A stretch of DNA of 64,000 bases from Fasciola hepatica (GCA_948099385.1 CANUEZ040000151.1:1124001-1188000); one strand, 5' to 3'; counted from the first letter of the stretch, positions 12,346-23,460 are shown. Notes: generated from the sequence alone by a model not told the origin. Translations and numbers: made by a program.

Positions 12346-12839
12346 CCGTGGTCGCACCCACGCCAAAACCATCCGTTCCAAGCAGTTGCTTCTAAACGAT
12401 AACCAACGATCTGCTTCTCAGACAAAGCTGTCTACACTGTAGTCTATGCAGCCGGATGTCCAGTATCCAGATGAATGCTGGCATCAGATAAAGGAAGCCT
12501 TGTATGCAGTTTCCCATGCCACACAATACTTGGATTCAAGCAGGCCTCACAAACAATGGATATCTTTGATATCAGTTGCTCCGATGCTTGCAGATCCATC
12601 TCTCCGGATGTCATATTCAATGATGTGGGTAAATCCCTAAGACACCAACTGACTAGAAGCCTGAGAAATAACCGTGAGCAGTTGTGGATTGCGAAATGTA
12701 GGAAAACGGAAAAGGCTGCATCTATTGACAATACTCTCAACCTTCTCCGACTGATTGGAGATACCGGTCCACGGAAGCCCGGTGTAAATTAGTAAACCAA
12801 GGAATCCGACGGTTCACTGATTCACTCTCCGGAACGTCG

Positions 12840-14420
12840 TCTGGATCGTTGGGTGGAGCACTTTAAAGAACAGTTCAGTTGGCCCACTTTAACAGTAGAC
12901 CTTCCGAATATACCTGTCAGAGAAACGAAGCAGGTGGATATCATTCCTCCCTGAGAAATGAATATTATGCTGGAGCAATGTTACTTGAAAGACACAAAGC
13001 AGCTGGACTGGAGGCGGGCAAAGCTATGGTTTCGGAGGTAACAAAACTCTTCCGGTCTAATTGCGATAGTGAGCAGATTCCTAGGGATTAGTGTGATCGG
13101 TAGTTGTGCCAAATCACAAGAAAGGCGATAGGTTCTGTTGTGAAAACCACAGATGAATTAGCTTGGTTATCGTCACGTTCAAACTGCTCACCGGGATTAT
13201 TTTTTTAGGATTATTCGGAGCCCACTAAATGCGTATACGTGAGAATCGAACCGGCTTGAGACCTAGTCGTGATTGTATGGGTCACGTCTTTACTGTTCGA
13301 CAAATCTTAGAGCACGCACACATCCTTTGTAGGCCCACAATCTCTGTCTTTCTTGATCTGAAAGCGGCCTTCGACTCAGTCGATCGCACTGTTTTCTGGC
13401 ACTGTCTGTCCCTGGAGGGTCTGCTGGAGAAATTTATTTCTCTTTTCCAATGCTTGTATGGGAACAGCCGAAACCGAGTTCGTACTTACGGCGATCTTTC
13501 ACCCGAGTTCACCAAGCAAACTGGTCTTCAGGGTTGCCCTCTTTCGCCCTTCCTCTTCAATTTTATGATTGAATTAATTCTTGAGATAGCCCTCGCTCAG
13601 GCAGTAAACTGTCTGACTTGGAATATACTGACGATATTGTTCTTCTGAATGAAGATTCATATAAGTTGCAAGCTTTCCTAGATAGCGTGAACAACAGAGT
13701 AGGAATTTTCGGGGTGCTTTTTGGGATATCGCGGTGCAAAAAGCTGCTGCACGAATGGGTTTACTCTGAGCCAAATCTTAAGTTGGCGAGGGAAGCTCTA
13801 GCTGACGTAGAAAATTTTAGTTATTTGGTCAGTTACGTTTCATCAGTGGACAGATATCGGATGAAATATCGTCGCGTATACAGAAGGTGCATTCGACTTT
13901 TGCTAACTTCAGCTACTTGCAGCATCGGCGCGACATCCGATTGTCTGTTAAGGGTCGGGTGTAAAAGCAGGGGTTGGGTCTGTTTTTCTGTACGGCTCAG
14001 GAACATGGCCGTTGAAGGTAGAAGATAGACGAAGATTGTCGGTGTTTGGGCACCGATTACCCGGTAGCCTTGCCTGAATATGGTGGGAACACCGTGTTGG
14101 CAATGCTGAGGTTAGAAGTCAGGTGTTGCAGACCAGAGGTCAATCTGTGGATCAAGTACTGAATCTAAACAGATTAAGGTGGCTGGGCCATGGGCTACCC
14201 TTGCCCACTGATAAGTTCCCTCGGCTAACGCTGTTTTCGAGGTAGGTAATGATTGGAAGTTAAGTCGAGGTGGTCATTTTATGATATGGCAAAAATGTCT
14301 GAAAGCCTTGACCAGTGGACTTGAGCAAGTAGGGCGTGTTAGAATTTTGGGTTTGGATTCACGCTACCCGTCCAACAGTTGGTTGGAGAAAATAATTGAT
14401 ATGGCTAGGTGTCGCGGCCA
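12840..14420 (+). pseudogene. RTE-1 reverse transcriptase and C-terminal region
   Basis: RT blocks: fingers at about 12850-13090 (HFKEQFSWPTLTVD in mixed frames, RHKAAGLE), GLRPSRDCMGHVFTVRQIL at about 13253-13311, FLDLKAAFDSVDRTVFW at about 13350-13400, QTGLQGCPLSPFLFNF at about 13516-13566, and the catalytic box EYTDDIVLL at 13621-13647 with both aspartates kept (Ala to Thr). Thumb and C-terminal remnants (CKKLLHEWV, NFSYLVSYVSS, then SLDQW-like and SWLEKIIDMARC segments) continue to about 14420. The frame is lost several times. About 40 bp of T-rich extra sequence sits near 13190-13215. Confidence 0.75.
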
Positions 14421-14439
14421 GTGGCATGGTTGCATTCGA

Positions 14440-14622
14440 ACATTTTATTTGTCTTCGTGAAGTCCGCTTCCTACTTTGCGTCCGATTCTTTCACTTCATG
14501 CTCCTACTCTTTTTGCCCTTTACTCGACGATGCTGGAAGTAGCGAACGAAACGTGAGCACAGATATGCGAGGTTAATGACTGAATGAACTGAACTTAGCC
14601 GAACTGAACTTAAGTGAACTGT
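14440..14622 (+). repeat. RTE-1 3' untranslated region and CTGAACTGAAC tail
   Basis: The segment with TGCTCCTACTCTTTTTGCCC and CGACGATGCTGGAAGTAGCG is matched, in reverse orientation, by 54.79-54.92 kb at the end of RTE-6, marking it as the family's 3' end. The last 45 bp (14578-14622) are degenerate TGAACTGAAC units, the simple-repeat tail type seen at several elements in this window. Confidence 0.75.
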
Positions 14623-15689
14623 AACCTATAGCACGTCAGCCTGCCGAAAATTGATTTGCTCTAGTGCCTTGTCCATTCACATTAATGAACATCGTATTTG
14701 CGAGGGCTGATTTTGCCGTGCAGACAAATCCGTCTGCTTATTATTGAGAACTTTACTGATATCTACACAGTGAGTTATTGCGATCGGGTTCACCTCCACG
14801 GATTCAGTGGATATTTGTAAAAGATATTCAAACAATACACTCACCGATGCTGTGGAGGACATTCGTTTTTCCAACCTTTTCCCCGGGGTGCTAGGCGTAA
14901 CTGTTGTGGCAGAAGAATTCCCAATTTCTGTTTATCAAGGGGAAGGAAAAAATTGAAGAATATTTGACATCATTTACTATTTTGAGAAATGAGATTGACA
15001 TTTTTCTTGTTTCCGTATTTGTAGCCAACCTTTCTCACGTGATTCAACTCAGAATTCAAAGAAACAATATTCCCAGTATCCATTTATCAAAGAAATTAAT
15101 GGTACCGGGTTGCACAATTTACGCTGGAGAATTTCTTTGCCTGTTTGATAACGTACGGCAGCCAAGGAGATCTAATTAAATTGCACCGTTCATCGGACGC
15201 GTAAAAGAAAGTCTAACCCCCGGTTGTTTCGAGCGGTCCGTTTTTATCCCACCGTAGATTTTTTCTCATCCATGACTCAGTGCGTTCCCATATTCCTCAT
15301 TGTTTTACGCGCAGCGCTGACTGTTCACCTATTCGAATCTACGTGACCTCGCCAAACCCGATTTGCTCAGTCTTTGCCATGACGGTACGTTGAGCTTGAG
15401 CGGGAAAGTTAACTATTGACAAACTCAATCAGGCTGTCTTTCCTTTATGTTGTAACCGATCAAATCCTCCATCTGACTTCGGACCTGGATAGTGCGATAC
15501 CAGAATACAACACGTACGAACAGTGAACGCTCGTGTAATCTACTGTTATTCCCTGTTCTCACTTTATCCTTTGTAGCGGTAATACACTCCTTTCTCCGAT
15601 CCTCTTTCTTCTGATTGCATATTAAAATTGTTGCTCCTTCTAGAATCCGGAGAATAACAGATGTCCTAAGGTGAAAAGCGCGAATACAA
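14623..15689. other. Between two retroelements; no gene recognised
   Basis: Could include LTR sequence 5' of the gypsy gag relic, but no LTR pair, TG...CA ends or primer-binding site could be shown by eye. A minus-strand ORF of 122 codons (15425-15793) overlaps the gag start on the other strand and has no recognisable domain; it is probably chance. Confidence 0.35.
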
Positions 15690-15699
15690 ACCCGAAGAT

Positions 15700-16300
15700 G
15701 AGCCCACTCTTGAAAACCAGCAAATCCTGCGAGTGATGGAAACCTTGACAGAAGTCCTCCGGAGATTATCTCATAATGTGACATTGGCTCCAATACTCAC
15801 CCTCAAAGAGTTCACGATTGGTGGTAGTTATCCCAGATGAGATATTGATATATTCGAGGGAACAATCTCTGAGGAATCTTTTACACCGTTGCGGAGGCTG
15901 GTAGACTCTCCACTGGTGCCGATGGAGTCTTGACAGCAGTTTAATGCCCATCGCAAACATGAGGACGAAGATATCCGGAGCTTCGTCCATGAACAACGAA
16001 GCCTGGCCAGCAGGGTCAGACCAAATATATCTAATGAACGGTGTGAAGAACGGATAGTGGTGTGGTTTATCGAGGGTACGAGAGCCCTCGGTGTTCAAAG
16101 GAAAATACTGTCGTCTCTCCCAGGTAACTCAGAAAGTGCCCTAAAGTCAGTTGAAGAAGTGGAGACAACTGATGCCGCCACGACGCACAGGGTGCAACAA
16201 TACTCTTCATTACGAGGCAACTATAGGCCTAATCGAAGCTGGAGAACGTGGACAAAGGGCGCAAGATTAAGGCCCTATTGTGGATATCACTGGCCGTGGC
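15700..16300 (+). pseudogene. Gypsy gag relic
   Basis: Starts with a segment reading ILRVMETLTEVLRRLSHN and LTLKEFTIGGSYP (about 15725-15835), typical of the N-terminal capsid part of flatworm gypsy gag. Capsid-like helices follow: RKHEDEDIRSFVHEQRSLAS (about 15950-16012), then WFIEGTRALGVQRKILSSLP (16060-16119). A possible degraded CCHC zinc knuckle (RPYCGYHW) is near 16272. Stops lie near 15836 and 15931, so the protein is dead. Confidence 0.6.
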
Positions 16301-16779
16301 GTTCAAGCATCAACTCATCAAACAGACCAGAAGGTGAGTTACCAATGGTCAACGACATCTATGTGCCTGTGTTTCGTAACCGTAATGAAAAATGCAGTAG
16401 TTTATAGACTGAATTGCGTATAAGTAGTATCCTACTGCTGGACTAATAGATGAGGGACCTCGCGGTCGTTGATTAGAGCCTCTGCTTTGAGACAACTGAG
16501 GGATTGTCACCAAAAAACGAGTTTCGAACGCTTAGTCGCAGCCAACGACAATACAATCAACACAGAAAGGGTTGCAGTGATGAAGTTACAGGTAGCGGAT
16601 TGCAGAGTCCAACACCCTTAGGTTATCGTCAACCAAATCCTGTGCAACATTCTCCTCGGGATAAACTTGCTCACTCAGCTGCACTGTCAGATGGATTTGG
16701 AAAACAACCGACTAGACACATCAACTCATTATGTGCTGCTGAATGTCCAAACTAGAAATGCAAAACGAATAAACGTCGC

Positions 16780-17735
16780 AAGATGATCGACGGTATGCTC
16801 CAAAGCAATGTGATCCGGCCATCGTAGTCACCGTGGTCCTCCTCCATTGTTATCAAACAAGAAAGACGGTACCCTACGGTTGTGTTTATATCAATGAACT
16901 CGACTGAACTCGACCACGAAATGAGGTGTCTTTGCGCTGCCAAGAATCGATGATTCGTTCCGTGCCGTCACACTAGCAGTCTACTGTCAATGGAGTTGGT
17001 CTCGGGGTATTAGCAGGTAGAAAATGAAAAATTGGACCAAGCCAAAACTGCACTGGTGGTATCGACGGAACTGTATGAATTCCAGACTATGCCGCTTGGT
17101 CTATCTGATATACCTGCTCCTTCGCAATAACTGATGCGGGAGGTTTCGCGGGATTTTATTCCGCACCGATATTTGGTTTATCTCGTCGATATGGTCGTCC
17201 GTAGGTGTTGTGTTCGTCTTGAACAGTCATTTGCTCACACACACGCTCGCTAAATCTGAATCCCATCTAATCATGGACGCACGCCTGCAGTTGTACACAC
17301 ACGTACACAGTCGATGTGTGTCGTGCTTCGGCCCGGACTTCAGTGACCAATCAGATTGTAGCACGTGTTGCATGACCTTGCGCAACCTAATCCGACTGTA
17401 GATTTGTCTTACGCTTTCATCTGCGTACGTCAATGACTCACGCACCGGCATACGTATTTGCGCTTTATCTTACGTGCCTGTACTTGTGTTTGCCATAAGA
17501 TGCTACTGAATACGCGATCACCCGTACAGGCGTGCTTTCCTCCCGATCACTGAATTCAGGATACAGCAATAGGAAATCTGCTACCGGACATCTGAGTATT
17601 TCGGAAGAAGTACTGAACCGAAAGACGAAAAATGGCCTGAATCTGAAACCATCGATGTGTCGATTACTTCTGGATGAAATTACCTACCTAGGTCGTGTGA
17701 TTTCTAGAGATGGAATTCGTAAAAGTGGAACAAGT
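16780..17735 (+). pseudogene. Gypsy reverse transcriptase relic
   Basis: A block with MLQSNVIRPS (about 16796), SPWSSSIVIKQE (16830-16865), then ELYEFQTMPLGLSDIPAPSQ (about 17070-17130) and RYLVYLVDMVV (about 17172-17205), which stands where the YLDDI catalytic box should be; the first catalytic aspartate of the pair is lost (L-V-D). After an unmatched stretch, GLNLKPSMCRLLLDEITYLG and RVISRDGI (about 17637-17723) represent the connection region. Order and spacing fit Ty3/gypsy RT with one internal interruption. Confidence 0.65.
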
Positions 17736-17924
17736 GAACCCCTGGATGGAACCCCGCGATGTGTGTAACCTTTTGGGCACTCCGGGCCGTGACGCAATTA
17801 CAAATAGCCAGACCAGGTGTTTCATCTGGACCGGTGTCCCGAATACTTTTTTGTCGTAGTATTCTTTTCGGCTTCTATGGGCAGCTCCTAAATGTACACA
17901 AGCTAACTGATAGCTGCGCGTCAA
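17688..17924 (-). pseudogene. Gypsy integrase C-terminal fragment, opposite strand
   Basis: A 78-codon open stretch on the minus strand contains HLGAAHRSRKEYYDKKVFGT, then PVQMKHLVWLFV and ASRPGVPKRLHTSRGSIQ, the pattern of the C-terminal integrase region of Ty3/gypsy elements (a YYD-x-x-V-x-G-x-P stretch, then hydrophobic VWLF, then Pro-rich P-x-x-x-R/K). It overlaps the end of the plus-strand RT relic by about 40-50 bp, which suggests the true junction is near 17725-17740. It must come from a second, inverted gypsy copy. Confidence 0.6.
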
Positions 17925-18419
17925 CGTGGTACACGAATGGTTTTGAATTACAAGCCTGAAGCTGCCCTTTAGAGCGGATCCCGGTAGTAGTCGTTTATGT
18001 GCTGTGATACTTCAGGAGTCAGTTGGCTTTTAAAAGGATGGCAATGTTCAGCGCATGCATTAGTTTTAATGCGATTATCTCTCTTGCTTCATGGTCATCG
18101 GCACAAACCGCAAACCCGTTTAGCCGTACAACATTTGCCTGATGCAGGAGTTCACACAAGTAATAAATCAAAATTAGCACACGAGCTGGGATCTGCGACA
18201 AACGGCGATGTAGATGAGCATTGAGCAATTGTCCAGCGGGCGGTGCATGTGGCAGTAGATTTCACCTGTGGTCCTAGCTCCAATGTCCATCAAAGACACT
18301 GGATCGCTCAATAGTCGATAAGTCTCATGGAACAAAATCGTCAGCTCTCGAACTTCAAGCAGATGAATAAGATACGAAGACATCTACAAAGGCAAATTAC
18401 AAAAAACCGTGAGAAGGAT

Positions 18420-19520
18420 CGCGAAAACTGGTGGGTCATGTTAGCCAGAGAAATGAAAGAAGCAGCTGCTTCAGGTGACAGTTAAATACTGTTTTCAGAC
18501 TTATTTGCGACACCGGTGGATGGCGAACCCCGGTCAGTGAAACAATATTCAATAGAAGTGGAGAGCCTATTCATGGCAAAGAGCAAAGGCTGAACCATTG
18601 GGCCGAATACTTCGAAGAGCAGTTTAGCTGGCTGCGCGATAATATGGGTACTCCGACATCAACAAGTGCGAATCCTTGAGGAGTATCACTTGAACCCCCA
18701 TTGGAAGTGGAGTAACTCATGCGACTACTGAAGCGAGAAAAAGTGGCTGGTCCCGACGGACTTCCGCCAGTTCTTTTCAAAATGGGTGGTGGTGTGTTGA
18801 ATAAATCACTTACCACCTTGACCCGTGACTTTTTGAGTTATTGGTTGTACCCATCTTCAAGACGTAGATAAACAATGACTACAGTAACCGTCGTGAGATT
18901 ATCTCAATTCCGATAGTCATCAAGATATCAACCTCAATTTTGCTGCGTCGTCTGACACCGGCTCGAGAAAGAAACGCCCGTGAAAAACAGGCCGAATTCC
19001 GCCCAGACCGAGGATGTATCGAATAGATTTTTACTCTTCGCCAATTACTTAAAACGTCTCATACGCCGTCGACCGACAATAATGGTTTTCCTCGACTTGA
19101 AAAGCATCTTCGATTCAGTTGGTCAAACAGCGCTTTTCAGTGATCTCCACCGAAAAGGGATGCCGTGAAAGATCTTGAATCTGCTGAGATCACTGCACTC
19201 CCATGCATCTTGTCGTGTAAGGGTTCACGGTTAACTATCAAGTCCATTCGAAACGACCATTGGTGCTCGACAAGGATGTCCAATTTCTCCATTCCTGTTC
19301 AACTTCGTCATCGACGGGATAGTGGAGAGTGCCTTGCAAAATCTTCATGATGTGGGCGTCCAACTATCAAATAGTGAAAAGTTATATGACCTGGATTACG
19401 CGAACGACCTTGTTTGCTGGTTCGAATGCACGGAATATGCGTGACTTGCTCTAGATAGACTCACAAAGGCTGTAGCTCCTTTCGGAATGTGATTTGCGCC
19501 TTCGAAGTGTGAGGTGGGGT
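18420..19520 (+). pseudogene. RTE-3 reverse transcriptase relic
   Basis: Blocks in order: REKDRENWWVMLAREMKE (about 18411-18464, mixed frames), HWAEYFEEQFSWLRDN (about 18595-18645), REKVAGPDGLPPVLFKMG (about 18735-18788), AEFRPDRGCIE (about 18992-19024), TIMVFLDLKSIFDSV (about 19076-19120), GCPISPFLFNFVIDGIVESA (about 19277-19337) and DLDYANDLVCWFE (about 19388-19427), where the YADD box reads Y-A-N-D, so the first catalytic aspartate is changed. Frameshifts lie near 19165 and 19270. Confidence 0.7.
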
Positions 19521-20290
19521 TTCAAGACTGGACTTCACCGGTTCAGAGGTTGATGCTTGATGGGGAGGTGTTGGCAGTTGTCAGTCGCTTCACTCGCCTT
19601 GGCAGCAGCGTGACGACGGATGGGAGATCGGCAGTAGAGGTAAGCACGCACATATCCAAGACTCGAGCGGGATACGCTGGACTGAAGCACTTGTGGCGCC
19701 GACCTGATATTTTGCTGAAGTTGAAAGGTCGTGTGTGCCGTGCCGCAGTTCGTTCAGTTTCGATGTATAGTTGTGAGGCTTGGGGTCTACGTGAGGAAGA
19801 TACTTATCGTCTCAAGGTTTTCCACCATCGAGTTTTGCGTAGTATCGCTAAGGTTAAATGGAATGACCGAGTAAGCAATGCTGAGGTCAGAAAGCAAGTA
19901 TTGGGTACTAATTCAGAGGATCTGTCTCATCGTACCCCGCTTAGTAGACATTGTTAGTTGGGGCACGTAATACGTATGACAAACTCACGCCCACTACACC
20001 GTGCCCTGTTTTCCGTTCTTTCTAGGGAACTGAAGAAAAAACGTGAAGATCAAAAGATGACGTGGCAGAAAGGAATGAGAAAATGTCCATCGAACTTAGG
20101 AAAAGTAGGTGCTTCGCGTCTTCGTGGTTGGAGTCGGAATGATTTCTCAAGTTGTGAGTTGGAGATACTGAAGGATATGGTATTCCGTGCGTTGGCTATT
20201 AGGGAATTGCTTCCTTTCCCCACCCCCGTAGGTCAACACCTTGTCCACCTTTTACATCATTCTTTCTACTTCTACGTGCAACATGGTTAG
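19514..20290 (+). pseudogene. RTE-3 C-terminal region
   Basis: Two abutting open stretches (147 and 110 codons). They carry the RTE C-terminal signatures: LMLDGEVLAVVSRFTRLGSS, HLWRRPDILLKLKGRVCRAA, EEDTYRLKVFHHRVLRSIAK, RVSNAEVRKQVLG, then after one stop LGHVIRMTNSRPLHRALFS and KMTWQKGMRKC. The single stop at 19955-19957 separates them. Compared with its neighbours this part is well preserved, so the copy may be younger than RTE-4. Confidence 0.75.
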
Positions 20291-20420
20291 AAAGGCAGTG
20301 ATCAGTGGGGCTTGTCCTGCCGTTTAATGCTGTGCAACAATGATGATGTTGGTGCTTCGTCTTTGGCCAAGGCAATTGAAGTGCCCGGACCACTCGCCTT
20401 TGAGCGTACATTACACTGAA

Positions 20421-20873
20421 TGAGTCATTCGTGATCCTCCCAACCGATCAAAGGCAGTTTGACTCCGGACCCCGGCCACGGCTGAGGCGATCGCCATACG
20501 TCTACCAGGTCCGGATCTGTGCACACAAAAGTGACTAGTCCAAACACTTCAATGACCTTGGTCTAAGATGGAGCAACCGAAACGAAAAGTAAGCCCTAAA
20601 AACCCACTGTCAGTGGTCGATTCAGCATCACCACACACTAATCAGCAAACACCAGACCATTTAATCCCACACGACACCTATTGCAAAAATGACCATCAAC
20701 CCAACCAAAAGCCAATCAAGTGCATAACTCTCACTTAGAGCAAGATTAGGATAGAAACAATACACTTTTTCGCTCTCTAATATAATTTTTTGTAATGTGA
20801 GCATGGAACTTTTCAAACAATCCAAGTGGTGCATTGTGGAGTGCAACTGTGACACTGAGTTGTCTAGACTTAC
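20421..20873. other. No gene recognised; possible RTE-3 flank
   Basis: GC-rich at first (gaccccggccacggctgagg near 20470), then AT-rich. No ORF with support. The intron of the exon at 20874-21032 would start here on the minus strand. Confidence 0.4.
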
Positions 20874-21032
20874 CTTGTACAACCAACATTTTGCGATTCA
20901 CATTTCGTAGAGGCGTGTCCCATGAAATATGTTTATTCGTGTTGGAATCTACACATTCCACAGGGATATTCGCTTCCATCAAGTGCTCCTTCAAGGCTTC
21001 CCTGTGGGATGATGGAAACACGGAACGGTATG
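20874..21032 (-). CDS. Candidate coding exon (unrecognised)
   Basis: 159 bp on the minus strand between an acceptor (cccttgaagtttag at 21033-21034) and a strong donor (GTACAAG, then GTAAGT) at 20874; entry phase 1 (first two bases finish a codon), exit phase 1. The peptide includes AYRSVFPSSHREALKEHLME and CVDSNTNKHISWDTPLRNVN. The composition is that of a normal cytosolic protein; I cannot name a domain. An in-frame stop just upstream of the acceptor supports an exon start there. It is part of a series of minus-strand exon candidates up to 24.3 kb. Confidence 0.4.
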
Positions 21033-21689
21033 CTAAACTTCAAGGGATGCTTCCAAAGTTTGGTAGCAAAAAGGGTACCTTTCAGAGCTGTAAACATTCA
21101 TTTTGCTTCGTCCATGGTTATGAAAATGTGGACACGGATACAAATGATGGTCAACCCGTATCATGACCGATCAAACCACAGAGGAAGAGAAATAAACTGC
21201 TCAGCACTACTGAATTAGCCACTTTGCATTCACATTTACAAATTCTCTTCGTTAGGCAGCCTGTAACCGACTGGCATCTCCACCACGTAATCGGTCATAA
21301 CAGACCCACTTGCACCAGCTTGAATTCTGGACGCAGATCACTCCCGTGACGCTATGGGCTGGCACATCGCGGATAAACGGTCTAGTCTCGTTAGTGGACA
21401 TCACATCGTCGCCTGTTAGGGATCGAAGGCAAGATTGATGTAAAGATTCATTGAATTTGGATAAAGAAATTCAGCTCGCCATATCGAGAAACTCCGTTAA
21501 ACAGGTTTAGTCGAGATCCCACGCTTTCTATCCTAATTTTGTCTTGTATTCACTAAACTATTTGCTCGCTTTTCATGCACTGTCCACTAAATTTCATACA
21601 GACTATACCCCTTAGCTTCCTCCCCCGCGTAACAATGTTGTTCAATCATAGTTTGTCACGCAGTTCTTTTTGGTCTTGTTTCTATGACA
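21033..21689. other. Probable intron or intergenic DNA
   Basis: No supported ORF or recognisable repeat up to the SINE at 21.69 kb. Confidence 0.4.
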
Positions 21690-22020
21690 AGTGTCGATTG
21701 ACCCCAATTGTCACGAGTTTAATTGTTCACAGAATGTATTGTTGGCACGAGGAGCCTGAATCTCGTGCAATGGAAAATCCACTTGCATTTTTCACATCGG
21801 AAAGTCGGACGCCGCGAGTCGGAGACGAACCGGTGACCCTTCGCATACCGGGCAGATGCTCTACCGGCTGAGCTATTGCGGTCCGGACAGTCCAGTGTGA
21901 ATAACGCTAGTGAAGAATCGGTGATGAGCGAACCAATATTTCATTGATACACCGTAACCATCCTGGTTTTAATCATTGGGCTAGCTTCGTCGGTCACTTC
22001 TCAATTACGATAAATTTTTT
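21690..22020 (-). mobile_element. tRNA-derived SINE (copy 2)
   Basis: Minus-strand copy of the family described at 110-425, and the best preserved. Head about 22020-21900, tRNA-like core about 21890-21818 with box A (CAATAGCTCAGCCGGTAGAG) and box B (CCGGTTCGTCTCCGAC), then the tail GATGTGAAAAATGCAAGTGG (21810-21790 region) ending in CTCGTGCCAACAATACATTC. The D-arm (GCTC/GAGC) still pairs. The tail matches the truncated copy at 25475-25600, which defines the family's 3' end. Confidence 0.7.
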
Positions 22021-22504
22021 CTTTATCTTCCGCGGTTTCTGCTTTTGATCGCGGAGATTTTGACTGGCTTCTTTCAGATGAACGTTAGCCCTCTCTCCGC
22101 GGTATCCCTAGTGCGAATTTGTGAGCTCTACTAGCGAGGCATCGCAATAAGTTCAACTTTTGTATGATGGGAAAGAGATTGCATTCTCTACCAGACGCAG
22201 GTCTATCATAATCTGCTTTATGGACGGGTCCATCGAGATGCACATTCGTAGTTCCGTTTCGAGAGACTAGATAGCTATACTCTCCAGGTTTGACGGGTTT
22301 TTATTGAGTCAGTGTAGGCCTGCTTGTAGTAATTATTATTTCATGCCTGTGCATGGGTGCAGTTAAAGGGGTCTGGCTCATAGACTTGGAGGTTCACTAC
22401 ATTATTGGGGATAACGTAACCTGACCATCACAACTGGAGTGACAGACGTATAAGGTTCCAATAAGTCAGGCGTGACAATGAGCCGGGCGATTGTCTGCTA
22501 CCAA

Positions 22505-22590
22505 ATTGACCTCCAGTGTCTCGATTAGAGCCTCTGACTTCCGAGATGGTAAGTAAACGCTGTAACCCACTCGACCAACCGCAGTTTGTA
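22505..22590 (-). mobile_element. tRNA-like SINE remnant
   Basis: On the minus strand TGGTCGAGTGGGTTACAGCG (box A-like) is followed about 25 bases later by GAGGCTCTAATCGAGAC (box B-like). The spacing is compatible with a tRNA-derived promoter, but the cloverleaf cannot be closed. Probably a different SINE family from copies 1-5. Confidence 0.35.
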
Positions 22591-22655
22591 GTCGAGTCAG
22601 CGTTTGCACTGGTGACGCGGAATTGATCTTCCATTCACCGATAACAGTGTTCCAG

Positions 22656-22911
22656 TTAACTGATATCAGTGCTCAGGTCTCCTGTTTCAGGCTTGTGCAC
22701 AGAATTATGTAAGCTTCTGGTGACTCTAGAACCAAGCTCATGACGATGCTCTCTATCTGTCGAGAATATAACTTCCACTATGTTAGAAATGCGAGCCAAA
22801 CAAATACTGAAATAACTGTTGTTCCGTCTGTGTTCCATCGTGACTTGGACGGTTACTTGATTCTGTTTCAAGACAGGCATGCATAACTGGCTGTTACTAG
22901 GGCAGCGAAAT
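22656..22911 (-). CDS. Candidate coding exon (unrecognised)
   Basis: The minus-strand acceptor ttgcttctacgtcttacag at 22912-22913 is followed by 85 open codons to a stop at 22656. The peptide contains FRCPSNSQLCMPVLKQNQ and YFSICLARISNIVEVIFS with three spaced cysteines. No clear donor was found, so the 3' edge is uncertain; it may be a terminal exon. The upstream part of the same frame (to 23015) is Lys/Arg-rich and less convincing. Function unknown. Confidence 0.3.
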
Positions 22912-23218
22912 CTGTAAGACGTAGAAGCAATCCTAAATGAGGGTGTTTTATTTCTTCTTTTTAACCAACCAAACTCGTCTATTCTCGTGTAAGTCCCTGT
23001 TCTCTGTCTCTTCATACAACACTCCTAGTTTCCGTCTGAAGGCTTGGTAAAGAAGTTACGAAAAACCGCTGTTGGCCAGAATTTTTCACTTCGATCCGAA
23101 TATTAGAGTTTTTCGAAAGTATTGTTCATCTGAAGTAGATGAGATCACTTGATAATCACGAGAGACCGGTAAACAAGAAATTGCTCGCTAGATAGCACGA
23201 TAAAACAACTATTTCACA

Positions 23219-23385
23219 TTAGACATTGATTGTTAGGATGAACTCGGAGACATGTTTTAAAATTGAAGGTAGGACTTGTATTGCGCAATCAAAATCGAGA
23301 TATTTTATAAGCCACATTTGACTGGCCTTCCCGTGCCGTTCGGTGCTTGACCAGTTGATTTTTTCATAGCTTGAATCATCTGATT
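23219..23385 (-). CDS. Candidate coding exon (unrecognised)
   Basis: A strong minus-strand acceptor (cttgtttttttttgacccag at 23386-23387) precedes 55 codons ending at a stop at 23219-23221. The peptide includes SDDSSYEKINWSSTERHGKA and MWLIKYLDFDCAIQVLPSIL. No donor is needed if this is the last coding exon, but no AATAAA lies close downstream. Phases do not match the candidate at 23461-23542 directly. Function unknown. Confidence 0.35.
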
Positions 23386-23460
23386 CTGGGTCAAAAAAAA
23401 ACAAGTTTTTTGTGTGTAGACTAACTCAATCTCACAATTTGATTACAACGGATCGTACAC

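Larger units (their letters stand above)
11545..14622 (+). mobile_element. RTE-type LINE relic, near full length (RTE-1)
   Basis: About 3.1 kb on the plus strand holding, in order, an endonuclease, a linker, a reverse transcriptase, the C-terminal region and a 3' untranslated segment ending in a CTGAACTGAAC-like tail. The protein pattern (FNVRI start; RFTLRVSGGPE; WTQIDHIVVS; FLDLKAAFDSVDRT; QGCPLSPFLFNF; EYTDDIVLL) is that of RTE-clade endonuclease/RT proteins known from flukes and tapeworms. Several frameshifts and stops break the reading frame, so it is dead. It shares an 88-bp identical block with RTE-2 at 58-59 kb and a 3' end with RTE-6. Confidence 0.85.
15690..17740 (+). mobile_element. 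Ty3/gypsy-type LTR retrotransposon relic
   Basis: Plus-strand remnants of gag followed by reverse transcriptase, in the Ty3/gypsy order. No protease, RNase H or integrase is recognisable on this strand. The reading frames are broken throughout. No flanking LTRs were identified. A stretch at about 17206-17530 between RT palm and RT connection has no match to the element and may be inserted sequence. It ends beside an opposite-strand integrase fragment at 17688-17924, so two copies have been rearranged or nested here. Confidence 0.7.
18005..20420 (+). mobile_element. RTE-type LINE relic, 5'-truncated (RTE-3)
   Basis: Begins at the end of an endonuclease/linker region (HGHRHKPQTRLAVQHLPDAG near 18089-18149) and runs through RT, the C-terminal domain and a probable 3' untranslated segment. 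It differs from RTE-1 and RTE-4 in many residues (FFDSVG-type motif, EDTYRLKVFHHRVLRSIAKV) and so looks like another subfamily. It lacks most of the endonuclease, as expected for 5' truncation, and starts close to the gypsy integrase fragment. Broken by stops, but it has one of the longest open stretches in the window (147 codons at 19514-19957). Confidence 0.8.

Noticed and set aside
15425..15793. 122-codon minus-strand ORF
   Set aside because: It overlaps the gag relic on the other strand and has no domain or splice signals; probably a shadow frame.
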